Origin: Bacteroidales bacterium UBA3808
GTDB lineage: Bacteria; Bacteroidota; Bacteroidia; Bacteroidales; Paludibacteraceae
Length of the DNA: 22,633 nucleotides
NCBI GenBank assembly: GCA_002369075.1
Contig: DFEG01000013.1
Span: forward strand, 1-22,633
Direction: 5' to 3'
Below the pieces are notes generated by a model. That model searched no databases and was not told the origin of the DNA. It saw only the letters and a program-made list of their open reading frames with translations. This document shows, one piece after another, positions 10,201 to 17,547 of this stretch (its first letter is position 1; each line of letters begins with the position of its first letter). A program made the translations under genes and the position numbers.

Positions 10201-10367
10201 CAACGGCACTTGGCGTCCTGCCGATGATTATTGCGGCAACGAGCCTCTGGATGCCGATGGGTGTGGTTATCTGTTTCGGCACGATCCTGACACTTCCGCT
10301 GACGGTGACCTGTCTGCCGGTTATATACTGGAAGGTTTATGCACGAAAAGACGAGGAGCAGCAATGA
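7287..10367 (+). CDS. RND efflux transporter, inner-membrane subunit
   Basis: Pump of 1026 aa, full length for the AcrB/HAE-like RND family, with the expected duplicated layout: TM1, a large periplasmic loop, TM2-7, a second loop, and TM8-12. The proton-relay aspartates in TM4 are present in GMIVDDSVIVID (Asp403, Asp404). In TM10 the site of AcrB Lys940 is occupied by Arg931 (IIVRNAIMM). The start is a TTG at 7287: the frame is closed upstream at 7263, and the first ATG (7317) would remove the short amphipathic N-terminus that precedes TM1 in this family. It pairs with the adaptor upstream. The stop overlaps the next gene's start by 4 bp (ATGA). Substrates are probably drugs or amphiphiles but unknown. 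Confidence 0.93.
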   Translation: MNTQKHIESAMRHHGIVMALFIGLMVFGIWSLPKMNKDEFPQFTIRQGLVVALYPGATAEEVEQQVTMPLEDYINSFETVDKSMTYSESQDGIVYVYVMLRDDVSDDAAAWTKIRAGLPILQKTKMPAGVLQTLLMDDFGNTSSILIAIESDERSPRELEEYAKQVCSRLRTIPEMGKLRIMGQQAEEIAITIDAESLSKYGINPTALQAQFALQGLRTVGGENDAQGTLQVVIPYQSEYELQEQIVWSDPVSGSVIRLKDIATVIRRYQAPKQYVEFNGKSCLILNMEMVPGNNIVAFGKEVDNQLAGCTALLPPDIRFHRITDQPKVVNDSVLSFLRDILISIIVVIAVMLVLFPLRTALVASTGVPICTAICIGLMYLTGIELNTVTLAALIFVLGMIVDDSVIVIDGYTNLMERRHSRWYSAVVSTSLLFVPMSLATMAISGMFFPMTRIITGPLGEFVQLFPWAVLFALVASIFYATWITPYLAFRYVRERKPEEYTLVERLQNKFFIWLQEIYKRTLTACFNHPVIVWALLGVTTLTGVILLANLNLQLLPKAEREFFAVEIHVREGAPLEETATVADSLAKLLRMDERVLSVTSFIGQASPRFHATYTPQTPAPNYAQLIVNTTSGKATGQLLKAYGGRYENYFPNAYARFKQLDYQAVRNPLEIRVQGERWEDLAPYADSVLQFMVKQPELQWVHCDYENTTSSTRVVLKPDEATRLGITETQLSLYLRQASQGATITTLYEGSYGVPVVLYTAGVETMDATSLGALPVPTAIPGVWVPLRQVAEIEPGWHHTTLERRNAVRTITVSADLRGTTSQVSAEKKVKEWIDSHITDLPAGVAIKYGGLTEINGKLIPQILWSVVAALAVMLVLLLYHFGKIGLAFLTLSSAILCLFGAMTGLSLFRLDISITAVLGVVSLIGIIVRNAIMMYEYAEDARKYKHLTYREAAFQAGLRRMRPVFLTSATTALGVLPMIIAATSLWMPMGVVICFGTILTLPLTVTCLPVIYWKVYARKDEEQQ

Positions 10368-10996
10368 AATCGGCGGTTTTTGACAGAATGGAAGAGTGCA
10401 CGGCGGAAGAAGTGCAGCGGATGATGGCTCTTGTCTCTGCACAACGGCGTGAGCAGGCTTGGAAATACAAACACCTGCAGGGACAGTTTTGTTGCCTGAA
10501 GAGTTGGCTGATGTTGCAAGAGTTAGTCGGGATAAGCACAAAAGTAGGACAAAATACCCCCCAAACCCCGATTGGGTGTCGAAAATTTGTGTACAACGAA
10601 CACGGTAAACCTTTTTTGCCAGACGGACCATTCTTCTCAATCAGTCATTGCAAGGAAGGAATAGCCGTTGCGGTGGATGAGAAGCCGGTAGGGATAGACA
10701 TAGAGGGGATCCGTAGAGCCGACAGAGATCTTATCGCGCGCGTAATGAATAAGGGAGAGCAGGAGCAGATAACCAATGCCGCAGATCCCGCAAGAATGTT
10801 TACCCGCCTCTGGACGCAGAAAGAGGCAGTCGTCAAAGCCCAAGGAGTGGGTATCTGCTCTTTTGAACAACTGCAAGAAGTATTGGTGAATCCGTCCTAT
10901 AGGGTGGAGACAATAGAGAAAGACAAATATATATACAGTATAGCATATGGAAAATTACATTGTATCAGCGCGAAAGTACAGGCCGCAGACCTTTGA
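10364..10996 (+). CDS. 4'-phosphopantetheinyl transferase superfamily protein
   Basis: Enzyme of 210 aa in the Sfp/AcpT range. It should transfer 4'-phosphopantetheine from CoA to a serine of an acyl or peptidyl carrier protein. The two family signatures are present: VGIDIE at about 109-114 (metal-binding Asp112, Glu114) and WTQKEAVVKAQG at 150-161 (Trp150, Lys153, Glu154, Lys158). An upstream SISHCKEGIAVAV stretch is also typical. It overlaps the RND gene by 4 bp and overlaps the dnaX start by 50 bp. No carrier protein or synthase gene is in the window, so the target may be the primary fatty-acid ACP or something elsewhere. Confidence 0.9.
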   Translation: MKSAVFDRMEECTAEEVQRMMALVSAQRREQAWKYKHLQGQFCCLKSWLMLQELVGISTKVGQNTPQTPIGCRKFVYNEHGKPFLPDGPFFSISHCKEGIAVAVDEKPVGIDIEGIRRADRDLIARVMNKGEQEQITNAADPARMFTRLWTQKEAVVKAQGVGICSFEQLQEVLVNPSYRVETIEKDKYIYSIAYGKLHCISAKVQAADL

Positions 10997-12596
10997 GTCG
11001 GTCGTCGGTCAAGAGGCGCTTACGCAGACCCTGCAGAACGCAATCCGTCAGAACCATCTGGCGCACGCATATCTGTTTTGCGGTCCGCGAGGGGTGGGCA
11101 AAACCACCTGCGCACGTATCTTCGCAAAGACAATCAACTGCTTAAACCCACAAAACGGGTATGACGCATGTAACGAGTGCGAGTCGTGTAAGGCGTTCAA
11201 CGAGCAACGGTCGTTTAACATCCACGAACTGGATGCGGCGTCCAACAACTCGGTCGAAGATATACGCGCACTCATTGACCAAGTGCGTATCCCGCCGCAG
11301 ATAGGCAAGTACTCCGTCTATATTATCGACGAGGTGCATATGCTTTCCGCCGGCGCATTCAACGCCCTGCTGAAGACCCTTGAGGAACCTCCTTCATACG
11401 CCATCTTCATTCTCGCTACCACAGAGAAGCACAAGGTCCTGCCGACTATCCTCAGCCGTTGCCAGGTCTATGATCTGAACCGCATAACGGTGCAAGATAC
11501 CATTGTGTATCTCCAGAAAGTGGCGAAGAACGAAGGTATTACTGTTTCGGAAGAAGCACTCAACGTAGTGGCGCAGAAAGCGGATGGCGGAATGCGTGAC
11601 GCCCTGTCGATATTCGACCAACTGGTTGCTTTCTGTGGCAATACGATTACGTACGAACAGACCATCGCCGTACTTAATGTGCTCAACTCGGACTACTATT
11701 TCTCGATGGTGGATGATGCGTTGCGGCACGATGTACCGGCGGCAATGCTGCTTCTCAACGAGGTTATCAACCATGGTTTCGATGCGGGACATTTCGTTAC
11801 CGGCTTGGCGCAACACCTGCGTGACGTACTGGTATCGAAAGATGCGCAGACTCTGCCGTTATTAGAGACCAGCGAGTCCATACGTGCCCGTTACGGCCAG
11901 CAGGCGCAACTCTGTTCGCCCATCTGGATCTATCAGGCCCTTGATGTTCTCAATACTTGCGACATCAACTACCGCACAGCGCGTAACAAACGGCTCACAG
12001 TCGAGCTCGCGCTCATCAAGCTATGCCAGCTCGGCGTGCAAGCGGCTGTACCGCAGACAGTTCAGCCTGCTCCAAGAACCGCGCAACCCGCGCCAAGTGC
12101 TCCGACTCCCCAGAGTGTACCGAGTACGCCTTCGATGCCAAAGATCCCAAAGGTGTCTCTCGGCTTCGGACTCAGGAAAGAGGCTCAACCGGTTGAGCCG
12201 GCATCCGCACAGCCAGCTGCGCAGGAGGAGCAGAACCGCCCTTTTACGGATGACCAACTCAGAGACGCGTGGGTTGGTCTGGCAGCTACCCACACGGAGG
12301 AATTGCGTCTTAAACAGTTGATGGAGACCTATACGCCAAGGCGCATAGACGAGAACACGGCGGAGATACAAATGCCCAATCCATGGCAGATGCAGGAGAT
12401 GAAAAAAGCCCTGCCATCCCTGCTCGCGCAGCTCCATCGCACGCTTCATAACACAAACTTGCAGATCCGTGTCGTGCAGGCGGTGTACAATCAGGAACAG
12501 ATGGCGTTTACCGCTGAGGAGAAATTTGCGCTCATGGCAGAGGAAAATCCCGCTTTAATGGAACTCAAAGAGAAACTGGACTTACAGATTGATTAA
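10947..12596 (+). CDS. dnaX: DNA polymerase III subunit gamma/tau
   Basis: Clamp-loader ATPase of 549 aa. The N-terminus (MENYIVSARKYRPQTFESVVGQ, start of the AAA+ domain) fixes the start at 10947, although this lies 50 bp inside the upstream phosphopantetheinyl transferase gene. Walker A GPRGVGKT is at 46-53, zinc-binding cysteines at 65, 75, 78 and 81, Walker B/DEVH-like IIDEVH at 126-131, and the arginine-finger SRC at 170-172. A Pro/Ala/Gln-rich linker spans about 368-435, followed by a tau-like C-terminal domain. Family role: loads the beta clamp and couples polymerase and helicase. The next gene starts on its stop codon (1-bp overlap). No convincing programmed frameshift site was found. 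Confidence 0.97.
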   Translation: MENYIVSARKYRPQTFESVVGQEALTQTLQNAIRQNHLAHAYLFCGPRGVGKTTCARIFAKTINCLNPQNGYDACNECESCKAFNEQRSFNIHELDAASNNSVEDIRALIDQVRIPPQIGKYSVYIIDEVHMLSAGAFNALLKTLEEPPSYAIFILATTEKHKVLPTILSRCQVYDLNRITVQDTIVYLQKVAKNEGITVSEEALNVVAQKADGGMRDALSIFDQLVAFCGNTITYEQTIAVLNVLNSDYYFSMVDDALRHDVPAAMLLLNEVINHGFDAGHFVTGLAQHLRDVLVSKDAQTLPLLETSESIRARYGQQAQLCSPIWIYQALDVLNTCDINYRTARNKRLTVELALIKLCQLGVQAAVPQTVQPAPRTAQPAPSAPTPQSVPSTPSMPKIPKVSLGFGLRKEAQPVEPASAQPAAQEEQNRPFTDDQLRDAWVGLAATHTEELRLKQLMETYTPRRIDENTAEIQMPNPWQMQEMKKALPSLLAQLHRTLHNTNLQIRVVQAVYNQEQMAFTAEEKFALMAEENPALMELKEKLDLQID

Positions 12597-14305
12597 TGGC
12601 TGATTTGCTGAAATATTTGCCCACCACCAAAAAAGAGATGGAGTTGCGAGGTTGGGAGGAAGTGGATATCGTCTTCTTCACGGGTGACGCCTATATTGAC
12701 CATCCCTCGTTCGGAGCAGCCGTTTTGGGCCGTGTACTTGAAGCGGCGGGGTACAAAGTGGCTATCGTGCCACAGCCGGACTGGCATGGCGATTACCGGG
12801 ATTTCAAGAAATTCGGTCGCCCGAGGCTCTATTTTGCAGTCTCAGCCGGTTCGATGGATTCAATGGTCAACCATTACACGGCAGCCAAACGCAAACGTTC
12901 TGATGATGCCTATACGCCGGAGGGCAGGGCAGGAGCGCGCCCCGATTATTGTACCATCACCTATTGCCGCATTCTCAAGGAACTCTATCCCGATGTGCCG
13001 GTCGTCATTGGCGGTATTGAGGCATCCATGCGTCGGTTGACCCATTATGATTACTGGCAAGACAAGCTGATGCCCTCTATTCTGGTGGATAGTTGCGCGG
13101 ACCTTTTAGTGTATGGCATGGGCGAGCAGGCAATGACCGAGATCGCAAAGAAAGCAGAAAGCAGAAAATCGCAAGAAAGCAGAACCCCGATCCATGATGT
13201 ACCGCAGACCGCCTATCTGACTTCCGACAAGACGGAACTGCCGCCGGACGCAATCATACTTGCAAGCCATGAGGAGGCGTTGCGTGACAAGCGTAAGCAC
13301 GCGGAGAACTTCCGGCTCATGGAGATTGAGTCCAATAAGATTCATCAGACGACCCTCGTTCAGCCGGTCGGTAGCCGCTATGTAGTGGTCAATCCTTCCT
13401 ATCCGCCGATGACGACGGAGCAGCTCGATGCGATCTACGACCTGCCATTCCAATACACCCCCCATCCTAAATATAAGGATAAACGCATCCCCGCGTATGA
13501 AATGATCAAATGGTCTGTCTGTATGCATAGGGGCTGTTTCGGCGGCTGTTCGTTCTGCACGATCTCAGCCCACCAGGGGAAACAGATTGTTTCGCGCTCC
13601 AAAGCGTCTATCTTGCGCCAGATAGAGCGGCTGAGCAAGTTGCCGGATTGGCATGGTATCATTTCCGACCTTGGCGGACCGTCCGCGAACATGTATCAGA
13701 TGCACGGCAAAGACCGTTCCATCTGTGAGCAATGCGCACGGCCGTCATGTCTGCAACCCGCGATATGCAAGAACCTTAACTGCGATTTTGAGCCGCTGAT
13801 TGATATCTACAAAACTGTGGACAAACTGCCGTATGTCAAGCACGCTTTCGTCGGTTCGGGTATCCGGTATGACCTTATGAGCGAGCCTTATGCGCGCCAG
13901 TTGATTACACGTCACGTGTCCGGACGGCTCAAAGTGGCGCCGGAACACTCCTCTGACGCGGTGTTGCATATCATGCGCAAACCCAATTGGGCAAACTATC
14001 TGCGGTTCCGGGAACTCTTTATGCGGATCAACAAAGAAGCCGGACTCAATCAGCAGCTTATCCCGTATTTCATATCCTCCCACCCGGGTTGCACCAAGCA
14101 AGATATGCGCCACTTAGCGGATGAAACGAAGAAGATGCACTACCGCCCGGAGCAAGTGCAGGACTTTACCCCTACGCCCATGACCCTCTCCACTACGATG
14201 TTCTATACCGGCATCAACCCTTACACGCGCAAACCTGTTTATGTCGCGCGCACGCCTGAAGAGAAAAAACAACAGAACCAGTATTTTTTCTGGTACAAGA
14301 AATAA
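12596..14305 (+). CDS. YgiQ family radical SAM protein
   Basis: Protein of 569 aa with a B12-binding-like N-terminal half and a radical SAM core. The [4Fe-4S] ligands are Cys314, Cys318 and Cys321 in HRGCFGGCSFC. A second cysteine cluster near 375-395 (CEQCARPSCLQPAICKNLNC) is also typical of YgiQ proteins. The C-terminal part contains the GLNQQLIPYFISSHPGC and PTPMTLSTTMFYTG segments of the family. It is shorter than the E. coli protein, chiefly at the C-terminal end. The biochemical reaction is not established. Residues 186-197 (AESRKSQESR) are encoded by a 7-bp A-rich repeat array and look like a tolerated insertion in a variable loop. The start overlaps the dnaX stop by 1 bp. Confidence 0.93.
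   Translation: MADLLKYLPTTKKEMELRGWEEVDIVFFTGDAYIDHPSFGAAVLGRVLEAAGYKVAIVPQPDWHGDYRDFKKFGRPRLYFAVSAGSMDSMVNHYTAAKRKRSDDAYTPEGRAGARPDYCTITYCRILKELYPDVPVVIGGIEASMRRLTHYDYWQDKLMPSILVDSCADLLVYGMGEQAMTEIAKKAESRKSQESRTPIHDVPQTAYLTSDKTELPPDAIILASHEEALRDKRKHAENFRLMEIESNKIHQTTLVQPVGSRYVVVNPSYPPMTTEQLDAIYDLPFQYTPHPKYKDKRIPAYEMIKWSVCMHRGCFGGCSFCTISAHQGKQIVSRSKASILRQIERLSKLPDWHGIISDLGGPSANMYQMHGKDRSICEQCARPSCLQPAICKNLNCDFEPLIDIYKTVDKLPYVKHAFVGSGIRYDLMSEPYARQLITRHVSGRLKVAPEHSSDAVLHIMRKPNWANYLRFRELFMRINKEAGLNQQLIPYFISSHPGCTKQDMRHLADETKKMHYRPEQVQDFTPTPMTLSTTMFYTGINPYTRKPVYVARTPEEKKQQNQYFFWYKK
13151..13184 (+). repeat. A-rich heptameric repeat inside the ygiQ-like gene
   Basis: Units AAAGCAG, AAAGCAG, AAAATCG, then CAAG and another AAAGCAG. 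It encodes residues 186-197 (AESRKSQESR) of the radical SAM protein without breaking the frame. The A-rich 7-bp periodicity resembles the intergenic arrays at 4901, 14304, 15351 and 18340. It could be a coding-sequence expansion of the same class of repeat. Confidence 0.6.
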
Positions 14306-14340
14306 ATGACCAAATAGTAAATGAACAAATCGTAAATAGC
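14304..14340 (+). repeat. A-rich 7/8-bp repeat array between ygiQ-like and M23 genes
   Basis: Units beginning AAAT: AAATGACC, AAATAGT, AAATGAAC, AAATCGT, AAATAGC. The first two pairs form a 15-bp dimer repeated with three changes. The array fills nearly all of the 38-bp gap and starts within the upstream stop codon. It ends 3 bp before the M23 start at 14344. No promoter or Shine-Dalgarno is visible in it. Confidence 0.7.
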
Positions 14341-14343
14341 TTT

Positions 14344-15309
14344 ATGTCCAAGAAATATCGCATCAACCCTGAGACGCTGCAACTGGAGCGCATTGAACAC
14401 GGTTTCCGTTATTGGCTCCGCCGATCCGGAGGATATATTATCGGAGGTATCTGTTTAGGAGTGATTTTCTTCTATACGTTCCTCTATTTCTTCCCGTCTC
14501 CGAGGGAGGCGTCGCTCATGCAGTATAACCGCAACCTTCAGGCGCAACTCAACGTCATGGAGAAACAAGTCGATCAGATGCAGATCGTCATGTCTGACCT
14601 CTCGCAGAGGGATGACAATCTATACCGCGCGATGTTGGGAGCTGAACCTATTCCGCTTTCTGTGCGTCTCGGAGCCACTCAGCAAATTTCCTATTATGAC
14701 TCTCTCTCGCGTATGACCAACACACAGTTGGCTGCGGATATACAGCGCAAGGTGGATATTTTGGAGAAAGAGCTTTATGTGCAGGCACGTTCCTATGACG
14801 AGATAGTCGATCTGGCAAAAAAACAGGAAGTCCGTATGGAGAACATACCCGCCATTCAGCCGGTCCTCAACAAGGATCTCAAGCGTATGGCTTCCGGTTA
14901 CGGATGGCGTGTCGATCCGGTCTATCATATCCGCCGTTTCCATGAGGGAATGGACTTCTCTGCACCTGTAGGAACGGATATTTTTGCAACAGGTAACGGT
15001 ACCATCACGTACTCCGGATGGCGGCAGGGATATGGAGAAACCATAGAGATTGACCATGGCTTTGGTTACGCCACACGCTATGCTCATTGTTCCAAAAGGT
15101 TTGTCAGGGTGGGGCAGAAAGTCAAGCGTGGTGATGTCATTGCACTCATCGGCAATACCGGTAAATCGACCGGTCCCCACCTCCATTACGAGGTACATTA
15201 CCAGGGGCGTCCAATCGACCCGCGAAACTACTATTTCTATGATCTCACCCCTGAGGACTACGATAAGATGGTGCAACTCTCCTCGAACATGGGAAATATG
15301 ATGGATTAA
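14344..15309 (+). CDS. M23 family metallopeptidase (membrane-anchored)
   Basis: Protein of 321 aa with one transmembrane segment at about residues 30-50, a coiled-coil-like region at about 55-165 and a C-terminal M23/LytM domain at about 183-297. The zinc ligands of the family are intact: His200 and Asp204 in FHEGMDFSAP, and His281 in the GPHLHYEV motif (His279 is the second conserved His). This suggests an active peptidoglycan endopeptidase facing the periplasm, rather than a degenerate EnvC/NlpD-type activator. The organisation resembles MepM/DipM-like cell-wall hydrolases of Bacteroidetes. It is the last gene before a strong hairpin terminator, so it probably closes the plus-strand operon. 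Confidence 0.92.
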   Translation: MSKKYRINPETLQLERIEHGFRYWLRRSGGYIIGGICLGVIFFYTFLYFFPSPREASLMQYNRNLQAQLNVMEKQVDQMQIVMSDLSQRDDNLYRAMLGAEPIPLSVRLGATQQISYYDSLSRMTNTQLAADIQRKVDILEKELYVQARSYDEIVDLAKKQEVRMENIPAIQPVLNKDLKRMASGYGWRVDPVYHIRRFHEGMDFSAPVGTDIFATGNGTITYSGWRQGYGETIEIDHGFGYATRYAHCSKRFVRVGQKVKRGDVIALIGNTGKSTGPHLHYEVHYQGRPIDPRNYYFYDLTPEDYDKMVQLSSNMGNMMD

Positions 15310-15322
15310 TTCCTGATGGCTA

Positions 15323-15355
15323 AAAATAAACTCCGCGTTACGCGGAGTTTATTTT
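15323..15355. terminator. Bidirectional intrinsic terminator
   Basis: A perfect inverted repeat: 15-bp arms at 15323-15337 and 15341-15355 with a TTA loop. The GC core is CTCCGCG/CGCGGAG, and the outer parts are A/T runs giving a U-rich 3' side on either strand. It lies between the M23 gene and the convergent glyA and should terminate both transcripts. Confidence 0.93.
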
Positions 15356-15371
15356 ACTTTCACCTTTTACC
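15351..15371 (-). repeat. A-rich heptameric units directly after glyA
   Basis: Read on the minus strand, the bases just after the glyA stop form the units GGTAAAA, GGTGAAA and GTAAAAT, 7 bp each. They touch the glyA stop codon on one side and overlap the terminator arm on the other. This is a weak member of the same repeat class as the arrays at 4901 and 18340. Confidence 0.45.
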
Positions 15372-16652
15372 TTACCATGCGAACAGCGGGTGTTGCATCA
15401 TCTCGCGGTTCACTTCTTCGCGGACGGAAGCAATGACTGCCTCGCTCGTGGGCTCTTGCAGCACGCGGTCTATCAGTTCCACTATCCATCCCATCTTATC
15501 GTCCTTCAGACCACGGGTGGTGATGGCTGGTGTACCGAAACGCAACCCGGAGGTCTGGAATGCCGAACGGCTGTCGAACGGAACCATGTTCTTATTGGTA
15601 GTGATGTCTGCAGCTACGAGTGCCTGCTCGGCTACCTTACCTGTCAGTTCCGGATATTTGGTACGCAGGTCAATCAGCATCGAGTGGTTGTCCGTTCCGC
15701 CGGAAATCACCTTGTAGCCCTTGTCCATGAATGCTTGTGCCATGACGGCGGCGTTCTTCTTCACTTGCTGTTGATAGGTCTTGAACTCCTCGGTCAGCGC
15801 TTCGCCGAAAGCCACTGCCTTGGCGGCAATCACGTGCTCCAACGGTCCGCCTTGCGTACCCGGGAATACGGCAGAATCAAGCAGAGCTGACATTTTCCTA
15901 ATCTCGCCCTTTGGAGTGGTCTTGCCCCACGGATTATCAAAATCTTTGCCCATCAGTATGACGCCTCCGCGCGGACCACGGAGCGTCTTATGGGTAGTCG
16001 AGGTCACAATATGCGCATACTTGAGCGGGTTATCCAACAGCCCTGCGGCAATCAGACCTGCCGGGTGAGCCATGTCCACCATGAAGATTGCGCCGATCTC
16101 GTCTGCCACACGGCGGATACGTGCATAATCCCACTCGCGGCTGTATGCACTTGCGCCGGCGATAATCAGTTTCGGCTTGTGTGTGCGTGCCTTCATCTCC
16201 AAATCATCATAATCTACGCGCCCTGTCTCTTCTTTCAGATCATATCCGATGGCGTTGAACATCAGACCGCTGAAATTGACTGCCGAACCGTGACTGAGGT
16301 GACCGCCGTGGCTGAGGTTTAGACCCATGAACGTGTCGCCGGCTTTGAGACAAGCCATGAAAACAGCCATGTTTGCTTGCGCGCCGCTATGCGGCTGTAC
16401 GTTTACATACTCTGCATCATAGAGCTTTTTCAGACGGTCTCGGGCGATGTTCTCCGCGATATCCACTATCTCGCACCCGCCGTAATAGCGGTGACCGGGA
16501 TAGCCTTCAGCGTACTTGTTGGTCAGCACGCTACCCATCGCTTCCATCACCTGATCACTCACGAAGTTTTCGCTCGCGATCAACTCAATTCCTTTCATTT
16601 GACGTTCACGCTCACGGTGTATGACGTCAAAAACCTCATTGTCTCGATTCAT
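15372..16652 (-). CDS. glyA: Serine hydroxymethyltransferase
   Basis: PLP enzyme of 426 aa that interconverts serine plus tetrahydrofolate with glycine plus 5,10-methylene-tetrahydrofolate in the cytoplasm. The PLP lysine is Lys222 in STTHKTLRGPRGG, and cofactor-binding Asp193 and His196 are in VDMAHPAG. IELIASENF near the N-terminus and NKYAEGYPGHRYYGG are diagnostic. I chose the ATG at 16652 (MNRDNEVFD): the longer open frame to 16769 would run through the promoter and give a non-homologous AT-rich leader. It has its own promoter about 28 bp upstream of the start and ends at the shared terminator, so it is probably monocistronic. Confidence 0.97.
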   Translation of the reverse strand: MNRDNEVFDVIHRERERQMKGIELIASENFVSDQVMEAMGSVLTNKYAEGYPGHRYYGGCEIVDIAENIARDRLKKLYDAEYVNVQPHSGAQANMAVFMACLKAGDTFMGLNLSHGGHLSHGSAVNFSGLMFNAIGYDLKEETGRVDYDDLEMKARTHKPKLIIAGASAYSREWDYARIRRVADEIGAIFMVDMAHPAGLIAAGLLDNPLKYAHIVTSTTHKTLRGPRGGVILMGKDFDNPWGKTTPKGEIRKMSALLDSAVFPGTQGGPLEHVIAAKAVAFGEALTEEFKTYQQQVKKNAAVMAQAFMDKGYKVISGGTDNHSMLIDLRTKYPELTGKVAEQALVAADITTNKNMVPFDSRSAFQTSGLRFGTPAITTRGLKDDKMGWIVELIDRVLQEPTSEAVIASVREEVNREMMQHPLFAW

Positions 16653-16679
16653 TACAATTGCAATTTTTAGAATTCGCTG

Positions 16680-16711
16680 CAAAGATACTGCTTTTTTTGC
16701 AAATATGCAAG
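16680..16711 (-). promoter_or_regulatory. Promoter for glyA (Bacteroidetes type)
   Basis: On the minus strand the -7 box TATCTTTG lies at 16687-16680 and a -33-like CTTG (consensus TTTG) at 16711-16708, with 20 bp between. The sequence after the -7 box (TATCTTTGCAGCGAA) is nearly the same as that of the promoter at 21771. It leaves a short leader of about 20 nt before the glyA ATG. Confidence 0.75.
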
Positions 16712-16755
16712 TTTTAACCGTTTTTTTAGTCCGTAATTTTTTTATTCTTAAAATA

Positions 16756-16787
16756 TTTGTTTTTTTCATTTATTTTTACTATCTTTG
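16756..16787 (+). promoter_or_regulatory. Promoter for the SIMPL-domain gene
   Basis: -33 box TTTG at 16756-16759 and -7 box TATCTTTG at 16780-16787, exactly 20 bp apart, matching the TTTG/TAnnTTTG consensus of the Bacteroidetes primary sigma factor. It predicts a start near 16793 and a leader of about 60 nt before the ATG at 16854. Confidence 0.85.
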
Positions 16788-16842
16788 CAGTCGATTACGA
16801 AAAGGTACGATAATTGGCCTTATAACAAACATACACAACAAA

Positions 16843-16857
16843 ATGGACAGCTTATGA
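16843..16857 (+). other. Four-codon leader ORF overlapping the SIMPL start
   Basis: An ATG at 16843 opens a minimal ORF coding Met-Asp-Ser-Leu and stops at TGA 16855-16857. That stop overlaps the ATG at 16854 of the downstream gene in the sequence TTATGA. It lies downstream of the predicted transcription start, so ribosomes terminating here could reinitiate on the main gene. Whether it is translated is not known. Confidence 0.35.
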
Positions 16858-17543
16858 AGAATAATGTATTAGCAGGCGCATTAGTTGCGCTCGGACTGAG
16901 CCTCGCAGGCTTGTTCGTCTATTGCGGAATCAGCAAGTTTGCTGACAAAGACCGCGCAGTAACAGTGAAGGGATTGAGCACCCGTGAAGTGGAGGCGGAT
17001 TACGTAGTCTGGCCGCTTTCGTTCGCGTGGAACGGCAATGATCTGCCCTCGCTCTATCAGCAAATCGGCAATGTATCGGAGAAAGTGAAGAAACACTTGC
17101 TATCGCTCGGCTTCGAAGAGAGCGACCTTCGCCAAGGACCGATTTCGGTGGATAACAACTGGGAGAACTATTATGGCGACCGCCGTCCGGAGTACCGCTA
17201 TACGCTACGCACTTCCATCATCGTTTCTACCGAGAAGGTAAAACTCGTGGTAGCCTCTCAGGGTAAAGAGTCAGAACTCCTCAAAGAGGGTATTATCCTT
17301 TCTTCCAACAAGTGGGATCTTGACTATCAGTACAACGGTCTGCCCGAACTCAAGCCGGCTATGATTGAAGAGGCTACGCAGAACGCCCGCGCCGTAGCGC
17401 AGAAATTTGCCGATGACGCACAGTGCTCGCTCGGTTCTATCCGTCGTGCCAGCCAGGGTCAGTTCTCCATCGAGAATGACCAATACCAGCCATGGATCAA
17501 ACACGTACGTGTTGTCACCACGGTGGATTATTATCTGGATTAA
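16854..17543 (+). CDS. SIMPL domain-containing protein (DUF541)
   Basis: Protein of 229 aa with an N-terminal membrane anchor or uncleaved signal at about residues 5-23, followed by a SIMPL/DUF541 domain. Recognisable family features are VTVKGLSTREVEADYVVWPLSF after the membrane segment and the C-terminal ATQNARAVAQKFADDAQCSLGSIRRASQGQFSI. The domain is expected to lie in the periplasm. Its role is not established; relatives include BP26/OMP28-type proteins and YggE-like proteins linked to stress. I set the start at 16854 because a longer frame back to 16785 would begin inside the promoter -7 box. It is convergent with the dehydrogenase, separated by 4 bp. Confidence 0.87.
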   Translation: MKNNVLAGALVALGLSLAGLFVYCGISKFADKDRAVTVKGLSTREVEADYVVWPLSFAWNGNDLPSLYQQIGNVSEKVKKHLLSLGFEESDLRQGPISVDNNWENYYGDRRPEYRYTLRTSIIVSTEKVKLVVASQGKESELLKEGIILSSNKWDLDYQYNGLPELKPAMIEEATQNARAVAQKFADDAQCSLGSIRRASQGQFSIENDQYQPWIKHVRVVTTVDYYLD

Positions 17544-17547
17544 GAGT

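Noticed and set aside
12397..12406. A-run (AAAAAAG) in dnaX as a programmed frameshift site for gamma
   Set aside because: The run is not in the A-AAA-AAG phase used in E. coli (codons are ATG AAA AAA GCC), it lies near the C-terminus where a shift would not produce a gamma-like product, and I saw no stimulatory structure.
16653..16769. An N-terminal extension of glyA of 39 residues
   Set aside because: It is Lys/Ile-rich, unlike any SHMT start, and would be encoded through the -7 and -33 boxes.
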